Shown: positions 20,615 to 30,409 of the stretch, piece after piece | Layout: each line of letters opens with the position of its first letter | How positions within the stretch are numbered: the first letter of the stretch is position 1 | Assembly: GCF_004359215.1 (NCBI RefSeq) | Contig: NC_090610.1 | Coordinates: forward strand, 3,585,470-3,649,469 | Direction of reading: 5' to 3' | Length of the DNA stretch: 64,000 bases | From: Bremia lactucae | Taxonomy: Eukaryota; Oomycota; Peronosporomycetes; Peronosporales; Peronosporaceae | Position numbers and translations under genes: made by a program | Notes under the pieces: generated by a model | Told to the model about the DNA's origin: nothing | The model's input: the letters and a program-made list of their open reading frames with translations, nothing else | Databases searched by the model: none

Positions 20615-21826
20615 ATGAAGACTTCTCCGAATCCCGTGGACGAAGTTAAGCCACTCATTTGCTTGTCACCACAGGATAAACTCAAGAGCGCGACAACACA
20701 ACGGACAAAGCGTCCGCACTTTACAACTGTCGTTCCAAACGGGAGTGACGTGAAAAAAGCCCGTCGGGACGAGAAGCTCCCGACAGAATCCGAGCTCGAC
20801 CGTGATGGATGGACGAGCGAAGAGTATCTCCGTGCAATGGACTTTGACGATCGGCTAAGCCAAGACATTGAATGGGTCGACGACATGGACCTCGCACTGA
20901 CTATTGAAGACCACGCGCCGACGGACGATGTCAACGACTTTAGCTTTCAATCCTCCTTCTTACGTGGCAGCGTGGCCTATGATGAATTGGCAGAAATGAC
21001 GTCGATTGTGGGTTCGTTTGTACTCTTTGAATCCGTTTTTTTTAAACAAAAAACAATACTTGATAACGCATGCAAAACTCATGTAAAACCTTGCTTTGCG
21101 GCTATAGTTGAGCCGGTCTATACGCCTTCGGATCGAAGTACCACCAAGGACGCCGAAAAGCTCTTAATGAGCTTTGATACAATGAAGTTTACGATTCCAT
21201 CCCCAATGAATCGCCACCAAACGACTTTGGTTTCCGACAATGCTCGAGCGTTAGAATGTCAGCCCCAACAGGCGACGAATTTAAAGAATGCTCCTTCGCT
21301 TCTTTGTACAACAGCAGCAGAGACTTCAAAGGAACACACAGGAATGCATTTAACCACACTCTTGACATCCACCACCTCGCTCTTGAGCCATCGACCACTT
21401 GCGACTACTACGAGGGACAAAAAAATAGGATCCTATACTCCTACGGAGCGTAAACTTCGACTTGAAAAGTTTCATGAAAAACGCAAAAATCGAACGTGGA
21501 AGAAAAGTATCAAGTACGATTGTCGAAAGAAATTAGCCGATGACCGTCCACGGATTAAAGGACGTTTCGTGCGGGTGCAGGAGAATGCCACAATGTGTGA
21601 ACAAGGGCATGCCATGGCAGCAGGATATGCGTCACCAACGTCGTTAATAGATTCGAAACTATCGCCTCTAATGGCCCCCGTGGTCAAGACGCAAGTCCCT
21701 CGAACAGCGAGTTTGACATTGGGAACCACCGTGAAACCCGTGGCGCTTTCAATTTCCGTACCACCCCTCTCTTCATCGAATACAACTTCTACGCTTGCGT
21801 GTGCTCGTATGATTGCAAGTGTATAA
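20615..21826 (+). CDS. CCT-motif protein, putative transcriptional regulator
   Basis: A 403-residue, mostly low-complexity protein. Its one recognisable domain is a CCT motif at about 275-320 (RKLRLEKFHEKRKNRTWKKS followed by KYDCRKKLADDRPRIKGRFV). The CCT motif is a basic segment that in plants (CONSTANS, TOC1, GATA types) mediates nuclear localisation, NF-Y-like complex formation and DNA contact. It also occurs in oomycete proteins of unknown role. N-terminal features are an acidic patch around WTSEEYLRAMDFDDRLSQDIEW and a basic KKARR. The ATG at 20615 is the first in frame. The gene is uninterrupted and stands alone. A specific pathway cannot be assigned. Confidence 0.75.
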   Translation: MKTSPNPVDEVKPLICLSPQDKLKSATTQRTKRPHFTTVVPNGSDVKKARRDEKLPTESELDRDGWTSEEYLRAMDFDDRLSQDIEWVDDMDLALTIEDHAPTDDVNDFSFQSSFLRGSVAYDELAEMTSIVGSFVLFESVFFKQKTILDNACKTHVKPCFAAIVEPVYTPSDRSTTKDAEKLLMSFDTMKFTIPSPMNRHQTTLVSDNARALECQPQQATNLKNAPSLLCTTAAETSKEHTGMHLTTLLTSTTSLLSHRPLATTTRDKKIGSYTPTERKLRLEKFHEKRKNRTWKKSIKYDCRKKLADDRPRIKGRFVRVQENATMCEQGHAMAAGYASPTSLIDSKLSPLMAPVVKTQVPRTASLTLGTTVKPVALSISVPPLSSSNTTSTLACARMIASV

Positions 21827-22609
21827 GGCAAGAGGGTCGATGACCATGTGAAGACGATTTGACGTATGATATGATAGTGTAGACAACGCATAAGAATGGC
21901 TCTTGTAGCCAACAAGTAGAAACTCGTTTAATATTTGCAGGAATAAGGCACGCAACGTATAAACCCTGTGCGACGTCATCAACGCATACGAACATACGCT
22001 TCGTGAAAAAGTTGCGAGGTTACGATTTGGTGCGAGCCGCTTTCAATGGATACAGTTCAGTGGGAACGCCGAAAAAAAAAAACGATTCAAATGAATAAAA
22101 AACAGGGGTTTTGGCAATGTAGGGAGCTTATCAATTTAAAGCGGTTTCATGCTATGTGGAATCATGTTCCTTTGTCATGGTGGAGCTGATTGAAAAGACT
22201 GGTGATTTATTGCACGAAATGTTTTATAGAATAATAAGATGGCTGATTTGGTACGTTTCTTTCAATGATGCTGCGCGTAGGCATGATTCGACAAGAATAT
22301 GGCCAAATGGGGGCAATTCAAAGTAATTCTATTTGTTTGATCGTAGAAAAAGAATTTCAAGATACCAGAAAAAGAATTTCGATAGTCATGAGACTATTAA
22401 ACACGCGACTTTCGAAAGACGTACGGTGTTGTCACTATAGTGACAGTGCGACATTAAGTTGCTCCATCTCAACATTGCTAATTCTGAGGCCTTTTTTTTA
22501 AAATGTAGTAATTAATTTGATTATTTCTACCCAATAAGTGTTCGGTCGCGAAAAACTACAAAAAGTGACACCGCCCAAAGCGTCTGGAGACAGTCGCGTT
22601 CGTGCCGCT
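21827..22609. other. Intergenic region upstream of the exonuclease gene
   Basis: About 0.8 kb, AT-rich, with an A run near 22075. The frame of the following gene is open upstream to about 22538 but has no ATG there. No repeat or RNA gene is recognised. Confidence 0.45.
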
Positions 22610-23968
22610 ATGAGCAGCCCCAACGCGTGCCACTTCTTTCAGTCGCCGCAGGGCTGTTTCCGAGGTTCATCGTGCACCTTTCTTCACAATAATGACGCCT
22701 CCACGGTCAATATCACGCTGACCGCCACAAATCCTTACATTCCGACACCTAATCCGCTACGTACGTGCCACTTTTTCGCGTCCGAGAGTGGCTGTCGCAA
22801 CGGCAACAATTGTCCCTTTGTGCATACAGTGGTGGATAGCAATACCTCAGAATCATTTGAGAGCGTGACTTACGATGAGATGGTGGCACCTCAATTGCCG
22901 CCTGTGGCGATGTCAAACGGCAGTGCTGGAGTATATAATAAATCGGGGTTGGCAATAATGAGACCACCAGACTATAATGAATCGAATAAAACAATTGTTG
23001 TGGAAAAAAACAATGGCAATACGAAATTGCAATTTCAAGGCAATTTGCAACTTCAGGAAACAATCAGTGAAATTTTGCCCGTCTTGACACGGGATATTGA
23101 AGGACCGGTGGGAAACACAACTCTTTTTTTGTATACATGTGTGTATTTTTAGTACCAACGTGTTTGTCCTGTTTTGAGTGTAGTTTTTTGCCATCGATGT
23201 CGAATGTGTAGCCACGGGAAATGGCACCAAGTGCGTTTCAATTAAGTTGCCAATAGTGATAAAATCAGTATTGACATCCTTTCCGTGTACGCCAGTGACC
23301 GTGATGTCGCGCGCATTGCAGTGGTAGATGTGAATGAAAACGTGGTATTTGATCAGTACGTCAAGCCAGGAAAGCCCATCGTAAGCTACCTCACACAGCT
23401 TACCGGAATCACAAAGAGGTCTGTTTTTTTTTATTTTATATTTCAAAAAAACAAACACTCTTTCTTGCATTTTAACCGTTTGCATGTTTTTTTTAACAGC
23501 AATTTAAAAAATGCACCCGATTTAAACGAAGCTTTAATTCGATTAAAACAAATTTTGCCCGTGACATGCGTTATTGTCGGCCAGTCGATTAAAAAAGATT
23601 TAGAATGGCTGACGCTGCAAAAGCCATTGGATTATAAAGCCGAGTTTGATGTCGCGGATCTGTTTCGACTCCCAATGCAGTCCACGAATGGCATTGTTCG
23701 TTATCGTTATTTTTCGTTGCGTCACGTGGCCAAGTATTTACTTGGACACGAAATTCAAGAAGCGGATCATGATCCTGTCATTGATGCACAATATGCCATG
23801 AAAGTGTTTAAAAAATTTCGCTATTTGCATGAAAATCCAAGCCGACGGGATGCTGTGTTGCAAACGCTTTTAAAAACGCCACGAACGCCTTCGTTTGCCG
23901 AGCGATACCCTGTTATTGATGGAGTTTCAATGCGTGCTCCACGAAAGCAAAGCACGTTTCCACATTGA
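22610..23968 (+). CDS. CCCH zinc-finger DEDDh 3'-5' exonuclease (REXO1/Rex-like), four exons
   Basis: Exons 22610-23107, 23184-23230, 23296-23418 and 23500-23968; introns of 76, 65 and 81 bp, each with GT...AG ends. The joined length is 1137 nt, giving 378 residues, and splicing restores all catalytic motifs. Two CX8CX5CX3H fingers lie at residues 7-26 and 53-72. The exonuclease domain, about 167-330, has motif I AIDVEC (D171, E173), motif II with D256 in VGQSIKKDLEWL, and motif III H313...D318 in ADHDPVIDAQYAM. This is the full DEDDh set. The family trims or degrades RNA 3' ends (Rex1/Rex3/ISG20 type); the CCCH fingers probably bind RNA. The ATG at 22610 is preferred because it precedes finger 1 by six residues. 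The substrate is unknown. Confidence 0.87.
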
Positions 23969-24978
23969 CAAGCACCGCAAGATGATACGGTAAATACTTT
24001 TTCTATGAAATTTCTTAAATAAAACATGGCGAGTAGGCGTATGGAATTGTAACGATAGCATTCACGTGGAATGCATTGGATAACGTGAAGCTTTTGTTGT
24101 GCGGGTCATTTTCAAACAATTAACAGTTGCTGCTGAGAGGCGTGCAAGTGGGAGAGCATTACAATATTTTTTGTATTCATTCGTTTTTTTTTATTAAAAC
24201 GATTTGTGGCCTTTTTAACGCTAATGTCATTAAAAGAATTTACGTTTTTTTTGTCATTTGATTAATTTGACGTTTTATTTCTTTAACGAGAAGCGAATAT
24301 TTAAAGGGGTTTCATGAGACTTTTAACAATGTATATAGTTTAGGGAGTTTGCCTTTTTCCATGTAGCTGAAATGGAGTTGGGATGGCTGTGGATAGTCAG
24401 AGGCATCGAGTTCGACATTTGTTTCAATAGCTTACGTGTGAACTGAGCTTCACGTGGCTAGAGTCATTTCCATTCTTATTGTCATAGTAAGTGGCAAAGC
24501 AGACAATTAAACGATCAAGCAGTCTTTTATGGAGTTTCCATAAAAGAGAATAAAATACGTCAATGAGGCATATTTAACTCGACCTCCGGCAACAACAGGC
24601 TCTCGAATAGAAATAATAATAAAATAACGATGGTGTGGCTTAAAATAAAATCATTCGACGAAGTGTAACACGTTAATTGTAAAATAAGAACAGTCGCAAT
24701 ACTAAAAACAAGACAAAGCAATTCATTCAAAAAAACCACCACAATCGCGTTTCCATATCCATACGTTTCGACGTTAAAACAACCCCCATTGTCTCTCAAA
24801 ACTACCTTTATCACTTGCCTCAACATCCCTCCTTTCCTCACACTATCGTTCGCAACAGCTACCAACACACTGGCACGACAAATCACTACACTTACATTCA
24901 TCAATCCCCCCACGTCTTGTCCTTCCACCTCGTTCCACAACCCATTCCTATGAGTTTTCAACGTTCAGTTTGGCCCCT
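23969..24978. other. Convergent intergenic region
   Basis: About 1 kb between the exonuclease (+) and the WW-cyclin gene (-). It is AT-rich with T runs (24180-24250). The minus-strand frame at 24560-24961 lies in the 3' flank of the WW-cyclin gene and has no domain. Nothing else is recognised. Confidence 0.45.
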
Positions 24979-27444
24979 TCATGCCCGTAACGACGCCCCT
25001 CCTGCCACATACACTTGCATTTGTACCAATTGCTCTAAACTCGCACTGGGAGACGCTTTCGTCGCTTGCAATCCATTATTTTCTACCATCAATCGATTCT
25101 CCATCGACAAGACACTAGTAATCGTAACACTTCGACGTCGAGGCACGGGCATGACTTTTGCACGTTCTTGATACTCTTTCGACAAAACTTCCATTTTGCG
25201 TGCCCCGTCGACATTCAAAGGCGCACTTTCATCAAACGCTTTCAACAATCCCATGGTTGCACACATGGATCGTAAATGAAAATAATACTTGGCATACGAT
25301 GCCGCCGAAACACGGACATTATACTCCACAGCATGCAAGTAGACCCATTCCAATTCATTCATTTGTTTCAACGAAATTTCCGGCCACAGAGTTGAAAAAT
25401 CGGCATTACTCATACTTAAATCATCCCATACTTTCGACGCCATGACCATGGCACAAAATACAACTTTACGCCAATTTTCACCACGTAATTGCAACGTTCC
25501 ATTCGTCATTTTTAACAACCTTTCCACGTACACAAGCGTCATGATAATACACTCGGATTCCATTTGAGCACGGGATAAAACAGTTTGAATAAACGTCCCA
25601 ATGTCCGACAACGTTGGCACAACATCCACCATAACCTCCTTGTCCTCTTCCTTTTCCAGCAAAGTACTCGCATCATTGAATGCCTCCTTCTTTGCAAAGG
25701 GTAGATATTGACGATCTCGATTCGTTACAAACACGTCAAAACACGCATTGGATCGAATAGGATCGTCTAAAGCTTCCATCATATGAGCTCGTAAGACTGT
25801 GGCTACACATTGTATAGTTGCTCCTTGATCGGGGGTATCCATTGTACCCATGCGTAAATAAATGGAATTGGTACTATTGGAACGACGTAACCGTGACGTG
25901 GGATGCCCTACGACAGGTTTTTTTAAAACACATGGCAACTTGTCTGATGCCAACGGGACCATTAGTGTCGAAAGTGGCAATGACGGACGGGAGTGGCCAC
26001 GATCGGAACGCACGGCACGAGCATAAGCTTGTAAATCGGCGGTGCGTGGCATTAATGCCGCGAGACGCACCCGTTCTTGGATGGGAGATGGTAATACACA
26101 TGCATTCGAGTCCCTTTCTTTACGAGATAAAGTCATGACGGGGGTTTCATACGAAGAAAGTGTCCGAAAAAGACTGGGTCGTTTATCCACATCAGTTGCT
26201 TCGACATTGTGTTGCAAAGGCAACTCGTTGGACATTCTCGAGTTGCCATGACGATCGGGAGTGGTGGGTAACGATCGAGTTGAAGTGGTTAAAAAATGGC
26301 AACTTGATCCTGGTAACGATCGTGTCGAGTCATTGGAAAAGGAATTTAAACTACTACGGGAACTATTGCAACTCACGGTACTCGTACACGAACGTGTGGA
26401 TAAAGTTGAAGACAGTTCAGCCAAATGAAACCCCGTGTTGGGAGAATGCAGACCGGCAACAAACGTGTTGTCACTCTCGCGCAAATAAAACCCATCGCGC
26501 AACTTAAGTCGAATATTATTTTCCATCACATTAAAAAATTGACGCTTTTCATGAGTTTCCGCGGCAATTAATTCCGCGGGTTTTTTCCAAGTTGTTTCAC
26601 GGGTTATTCGATGGTAATAGTAAGGTTTTTTCGACTTGGGATCTAATGCAACTCGCCATGCCACTGGCTCGGACGTAAGTGGGGCCGGTCCCGATGCGAG
26701 ACTAGATACGTCGTTTTGGACACTGCGAGACGAACCTTGAATTGGAGCTACTACCATTTGAGGCTCTCGAGAGACTTGATTGTCCGTAGTTCCGGAGCGT
26801 GGGCGACTTTGTCTTGTTGTTGCTTTTGTTGCCGGTATGCTACTTTTGCAATTGCCACGAAATCCGCCACTTTTGCAATTGCCACGGAATCCGCCACTTT
26901 TGCTGTTGCCATGAAATGTGCCACTTTTGCTATTGCCATGCAATGTGTCACTTTGGTTGCTGCCACGAGATTTGTGGCCGTAGTCGATTCGATCAGCACG
27001 AGGCAACTCCGTTACGTCATCAAATTGCAAATCATCCTGATGTAGTGCAATCATTGCTGGACGCCCTACGAGATCCTCATCCCGCACGACGTAATCGGAG
27101 CGTTTCCGCACTATTTCACTGGTTGCTGCTCGATGCTGTCGAGTCGGTGGCTCGTTTCTCTGCGGAACATTTGCCTTCGAAGGCTTGAGCATCCCATGAA
27201 ATTGTCCCGGTTTTATTATTCCTTGGCACTGTTGCAAATACTGTCCATCGTAACCCGTGTACCCCTGTTGCATATGTGTCCTTGCAGGGAATCTCGGGTC
27301 CTGGGTGTCTCGAGTGCGCATGTCTCCGCGATAGAGAGGATGGCGGCGACGCGGTACACTTGAGCTTGACAGTTCCATCTGAGGATGGCCTGTCGTCGTC
27401 GTCGTCGTCATGTTAACTTGCCGAGGCAACGCCACACTGTGCAT
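24979..27444 (-). CDS. WW-domain cyclin (cyclin-Y/PHO80-like)
   Basis: An 821-residue protein from the first ATG at 27444; the frame is open to 27630 without an earlier ATG. Residues about 160-200 hold four imperfect 10-residue repeats of the type HGNSKSGTF/RGNCKSGGF. A WW domain at about 260-291 has both tryptophans (AWRVALDPKSKKPYYYHRIT, then RETTWKKP). A Ser/Thr-rich middle follows. A cyclin box lies at about 611-731: ECIIMTLVYVERLLKM, NWRKVVFCAMVMASKVWDD, MNELEWVYLHAVEYNVRVSA, SYAKYYFHLRSM. The KVWDD...MNELE...YAKYYF pattern is that of cyclin Y and PCL/PHO80-like cyclins, which activate PCTAIRE or Pho85-type kinases. WW domains bind proline motifs, so it may tether a CDK to a scaffold. 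The 5' part, from 26159 outward, is duplicated in inverted form at 53075-54360. Confidence 0.85.
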   Translation of the reverse strand: MHSVALPRQVNMTTTTTTGHPQMELSSSSVPRRRHPLYRGDMRTRDTQDPRFPARTHMQQGYTGYDGQYLQQCQGIIKPGQFHGMLKPSKANVPQRNEPPTRQHRAATSEIVRKRSDYVVRDEDLVGRPAMIALHQDDLQFDDVTELPRADRIDYGHKSRGSNQSDTLHGNSKSGTFHGNSKSGGFRGNCKSGGFRGNCKSSIPATKATTRQSRPRSGTTDNQVSREPQMVVAPIQGSSRSVQNDVSSLASGPAPLTSEPVAWRVALDPKSKKPYYYHRITRETTWKKPAELIAAETHEKRQFFNVMENNIRLKLRDGFYLRESDNTFVAGLHSPNTGFHLAELSSTLSTRSCTSTVSCNSSRSSLNSFSNDSTRSLPGSSCHFLTTSTRSLPTTPDRHGNSRMSNELPLQHNVEATDVDKRPSLFRTLSSYETPVMTLSRKERDSNACVLPSPIQERVRLAALMPRTADLQAYARAVRSDRGHSRPSLPLSTLMVPLASDKLPCVLKKPVVGHPTSRLRRSNSTNSIYLRMGTMDTPDQGATIQCVATVLRAHMMEALDDPIRSNACFDVFVTNRDRQYLPFAKKEAFNDASTLLEKEEDKEVMVDVVPTLSDIGTFIQTVLSRAQMESECIIMTLVYVERLLKMTNGTLQLRGENWRKVVFCAMVMASKVWDDLSMSNADFSTLWPEISLKQMNELEWVYLHAVEYNVRVSAASYAKYYFHLRSMCATMGLLKAFDESAPLNVDGARKMEVLSKEYQERAKVMPVPRRRSVTITSVLSMENRLMVENNGLQATKASPSASLEQLVQMQVYVAGGASLRA
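26840..26960 (-). repeat. 30-bp in-frame tandem repeat in the WW-cyclin gene
   Basis: About four copies of a 30-bp unit encode HGNSKSGTF-like decapeptides. Units differ by a few bases. The period is a multiple of three, so copy-number changes would keep the frame. The inverted copy lies at 53559-53679. Confidence 0.8.
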
Positions 27445-28566
27445 ACACGACACTCGTTGATTTCTTCTCTTGTGGCCACTTTTTTTCAGAGTGAAGGTCA
27501 CTTTCACAAAAAGTGATGCAAAAAGCCGCAAACTCGACACAGCCTGTCCTACCGCAGGCTCAAGACTGGTTCGCGCAAACTGGATAGTAAGCGATACGTG
27601 CCGCTCGCGCCACTGCAGTTCCTGCTTCACTTCCTCCCTTTGTTGGGAGAAGAAGCTCCTTTGACACGAAGGGGCCTCAATCGATTGGTCTCTGGACGCG
27701 ATTGGGGCTATTTGGACCCTACCCCGACCCTACACCTTTTTAAAAATCCTGGTCGCAGCGATGCAAGTACTGACTTTTGTTAATTATGGTCTTTCTTTTA
27801 AGACTAAAAAAAAAGGTTCTGGAAAGCCTACAGTTGCTAACAGTGACGGAGGACAGCCGATTACATAAAAGCCGGCAACAGCTCGTAAAACATGAATAGG
27901 GCCTTTGAAAAAGTCTACGCGAAAGTCAAATATATAAGCGTTTATGCAAGGATTTGCGTCACGGCCAGACGTGCCATAATCGAGTCAGTACACGTTGACA
28001 TGCACGGTACTGTAATTGTTGTTTGTACGACGAATACATCGTACAATTTTCCAAAATAAAGTCTGACAATCGACTTGATTTGCTTTTTCAATGGACCAGA
28101 GTAAATTAATGAACGGCTGTATATGTGTAATACGTGCCAAAGGCTGGTCGAATGACATCTGGGGTGATCATGAGAGCTGTTTCATAGCGAAAACAACAGT
28201 TAGACATCGGTATTCCATGCCGTCTGTTCGTGGGTGTGCCGACTTTATGAATACCACGACGACCACCGAACTAATAGATGGTAATGAAGCAAACAGTGGT
28301 CGTCGGAGCACGTGACACCTTTTTAACTGAATGATCGATCAACTTTACGAATGACGTGGTCGCGAGATCAGCGTCAAGCGGTGTATATGAGCATTTTACA
28401 CGCCTTATCCTATATAACTGGACGATGAACACGAGCGTCACACACCAAAAAACATCAATGTGTGACGACGCTTTAACGATGTTTGTAGAAACCACACGAA
28501 TAGTTCAATGTAGCAAAGTATAGAAGCTTGACCACCTTTGCTGATTGCATTAAATAAGTAAAATTA
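27445..28566. other. Upstream region of the WW-cyclin gene
   Basis: About 1.1 kb, duplicated in inverted form at 51953-53074. It holds open codons in frame with the WW-cyclin gene up to 27630 and scattered short frames without domains. A run of A residues is at about 27805-27813. No repeat family or RNA gene is recognised. Confidence 0.45.
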
Positions 28567-29118
28567 TCAGTCCTTGGGCACGTCCTTTCCGACATACGCT
28601 TTACTCTTGCATGCCGCGTTATGTCTGACTCGTTTGAAGTTAAGTCAAACTTTTACCCAAACTGCTTTAAATGCATGAACAAATACACCGTCATAAAGCC
28701 GTTCAACCATTCAAGGACGGTCCATTCATCGAATCAAATGGTGGCCGCGTCAATGTATTTGAAATGGACTTGCACCTCCTATCGCTACTAACCAGATCAT
28801 AATTTTTACATATTCTTCTCCATGCTCATGAACAACGATACGCGACGTTGAAGCCACGACCTGGCCATTGTATATTTGATCGAAACGACATGGTAAACCG
28901 AATCGACAAAATCTCCGCGAAAGGCGAAGAGTTAAAATTAAAGCGACGTTGGTATACTACTTAAAGTCCGTATTTTTCTCCAAAGTACTACCACGTAACA
29001 TGCCTTTCGGGACCGCTGTCGAGAACAGTCATCAGTGCCCTCTTAGACTTCCGCAGATTGTTGTTAATCACGAAGAAACCGGATGCCTCGTGGCCTCATT
29101 CTTTGCCAAATTATCGCA
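28567..29118 (-). pseudogene. Decayed GH12 paralogue (left-arm copy)
   Basis: Minus-strand sequence aligns piecewise along the neighbouring GH12 gene. In order are HEASGFFVINNNLRKSKRA (for RAGPYIIYNNLYGKNKA), then SPFAEILSIRFTM and FNVAYRCS (for LSAIKSIPSAM, FNVAYDLF), then YVKIMIWLVAIGGASP (for FEIMIWLTKTGPASP), then AYVGKDVPKD with a stop (for PFVGKNVAL). Several stops and frame changes interrupt it, and the nucleophile Glu of the EIMIW motif reads Lys. It is a dead tandem paralogue about 0.6 kb downstream of the live gene. The inverted copy is at 51401-51952. Confidence 0.8.
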
Positions 29119-29692
29119 GCGATGGTAATTAAATCGGCATAGCTGTCACAGCGGCACTATACTATTGCTTTATAATCGAATGGATGACTTTAGTCAACTC
29201 CACTGCACTGTATGTAGTTGAAAGCTCAAAACTGTGCTTATGACGCAGAAATGTTCCAGCGTGAGCTTGTTATTTGCGATACTGTCTCGCTCATTTCTTA
29301 GGATTCGCTTACGACAAGTCTCACAATAACTTCGTTTTGCACTAACTGAGGTTATTGCTTCGATACTGCTCGCGTCCGCTATGTTGCTGAACCTAAAAAC
29401 GGACTATATTTAAATTGTCTTCTCAGCTCAAAAAGACAATTAAAAATTGGTCCATACTGTTAGTTTGTACCCACAAGTAAAAAATTATGTTAAGCGGGTG
29501 CGTCCAATTGAAATTGCAATTATATACTAAAAGAAGTGCCTGTCAATTAATTGTACGATGAACACAAACAAACAAAAAAACAAGGCTTTATTAAGGAGCT
29601 CAACCAACTTCTACTGCTAGCAGAAAAAGATCCTGCTTAGGTGCGACGATGGTCAATTGTGCTTCCGTCGAGTCTTTGTTTGTCTCGTCCAA

Positions 29693-30409
29693 TTAGTGAG
29701 GTACGACGCTCGCCTTGAACTTGTTCACCTTGAGAGCCACATTTTTACCGACAAATGGTTCAGTTCCGCATTCGAGTTTGAACAGAAATTGTTTGCTGTT
29801 AAATCCATGACTCGCGATAAGGTATTTGAAAAAGAGATTGAGGTCAGTCTCAAATTTCAAGATATTATTCGGGGACACGAACGAATAGACCACCACGTCA
29901 CCGTTCATTCCTTTATAGACGTCCCACGTTGTAGTGCCAATTTTGTTCGTGGCAATTTTCGCGCCAATTGGACTCGCTGGTCCAGTCTTGGTCAACCAGA
30001 TCATGATTTCAAACTCTTTTTTTTCCGAGTTTGTCGAACTCGTGAACAGATCATAGGCGACATTGAATATTGCCGACTTGTCATAGGTTACCGTGTAGTC
30101 CATGGCCGATGGAATGGACTTTATAGCCGAGAGAGGAATGGCTTTGAATTGATAAGCAGCGTTCGCATATGACTTGACGTGTTCCGGGGCGCCAACCCAC
30201 GTCCAAGTAGTATTCCACGAGGCCTCGAGTGCATTATTGCTGATGCGTGAAGTGCACTGAGAGCCACTAGTAGCCTTGTTTTTCCCATAAAGATTGTTGT
30301 AAATAATATACGGGCCGGCACGCTCTTGGCCCCATTGGTCGCAAAAATTCTTAGCGTTGGTGATTGAACCGGCGATAGCTGCCAGAGCCGAAACGAAGAG
30401 CACTTTCAT
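29693..30409 (-). CDS. Secreted GH12 endoglucanase (XEG1-like xyloglucanase), copy A
   Basis: 238 residues, with a signal peptide at about 1-19 (MKVLFVSALAAIAGSITNA). The mature protein is a GH12 beta-jelly roll, starting KNFCDQWGQ with YIIYNNLYG. The nucleophile is E134 in FEIMIWL and the acid/base is E217 in CGTEPFVG, so the active site looks complete. The family hydrolyses beta-1,4-glucans such as xyloglucan in the plant apoplast. In Phytophthora sojae the family member XEG1 is a virulence factor recognised by plant immunity. That role here is inference from family. Length fits the family (about 240), no intron is present, and the ATG precedes a clear signal peptide. A decayed paralogue lies downstream. 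The same protein is encoded at 50110-50826. Confidence 0.93.
   Translation of the reverse strand: MKVLFVSALAAIAGSITNAKNFCDQWGQERAGPYIIYNNLYGKNKATSGSQCTSRISNNALEASWNTTWTWVGAPEHVKSYANAAYQFKAIPLSAIKSIPSAMDYTVTYDKSAIFNVAYDLFTSSTNSEKKEFEIMIWLTKTGPASPIGAKIATNKIGTTTWDVYKGMNGDVVVYSFVSPNNILKFETDLNLFFKYLIASHGFNSKQFLFKLECGTEPFVGKNVALKVNKFKASVVPH

Noticed and set aside
24560..24961. 133-codon minus-strand frame downstream of the WW-cyclin gene
   Set aside because: No domain; hydrophobic runs come from AT-rich 3' flank.
26840..26960. CRISPR-like short repeat array
   Set aside because: The 30-bp repeats have no spacers, lie in frame inside a coding sequence, and the genome is eukaryotic.
28271..28495. 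Possible small secreted effector (hydrophobic stretch near the N-terminus)
   Set aside because: The hydrophobic part is internal, there is no RXLR, LFLAK or similar motif, and the first residues do not form a signal peptide.
29657..30172. 171-codon plus-strand frame
   Set aside because: Antisense shadow of the intact GH12 gene, as is 50347-50862 in the other arm.
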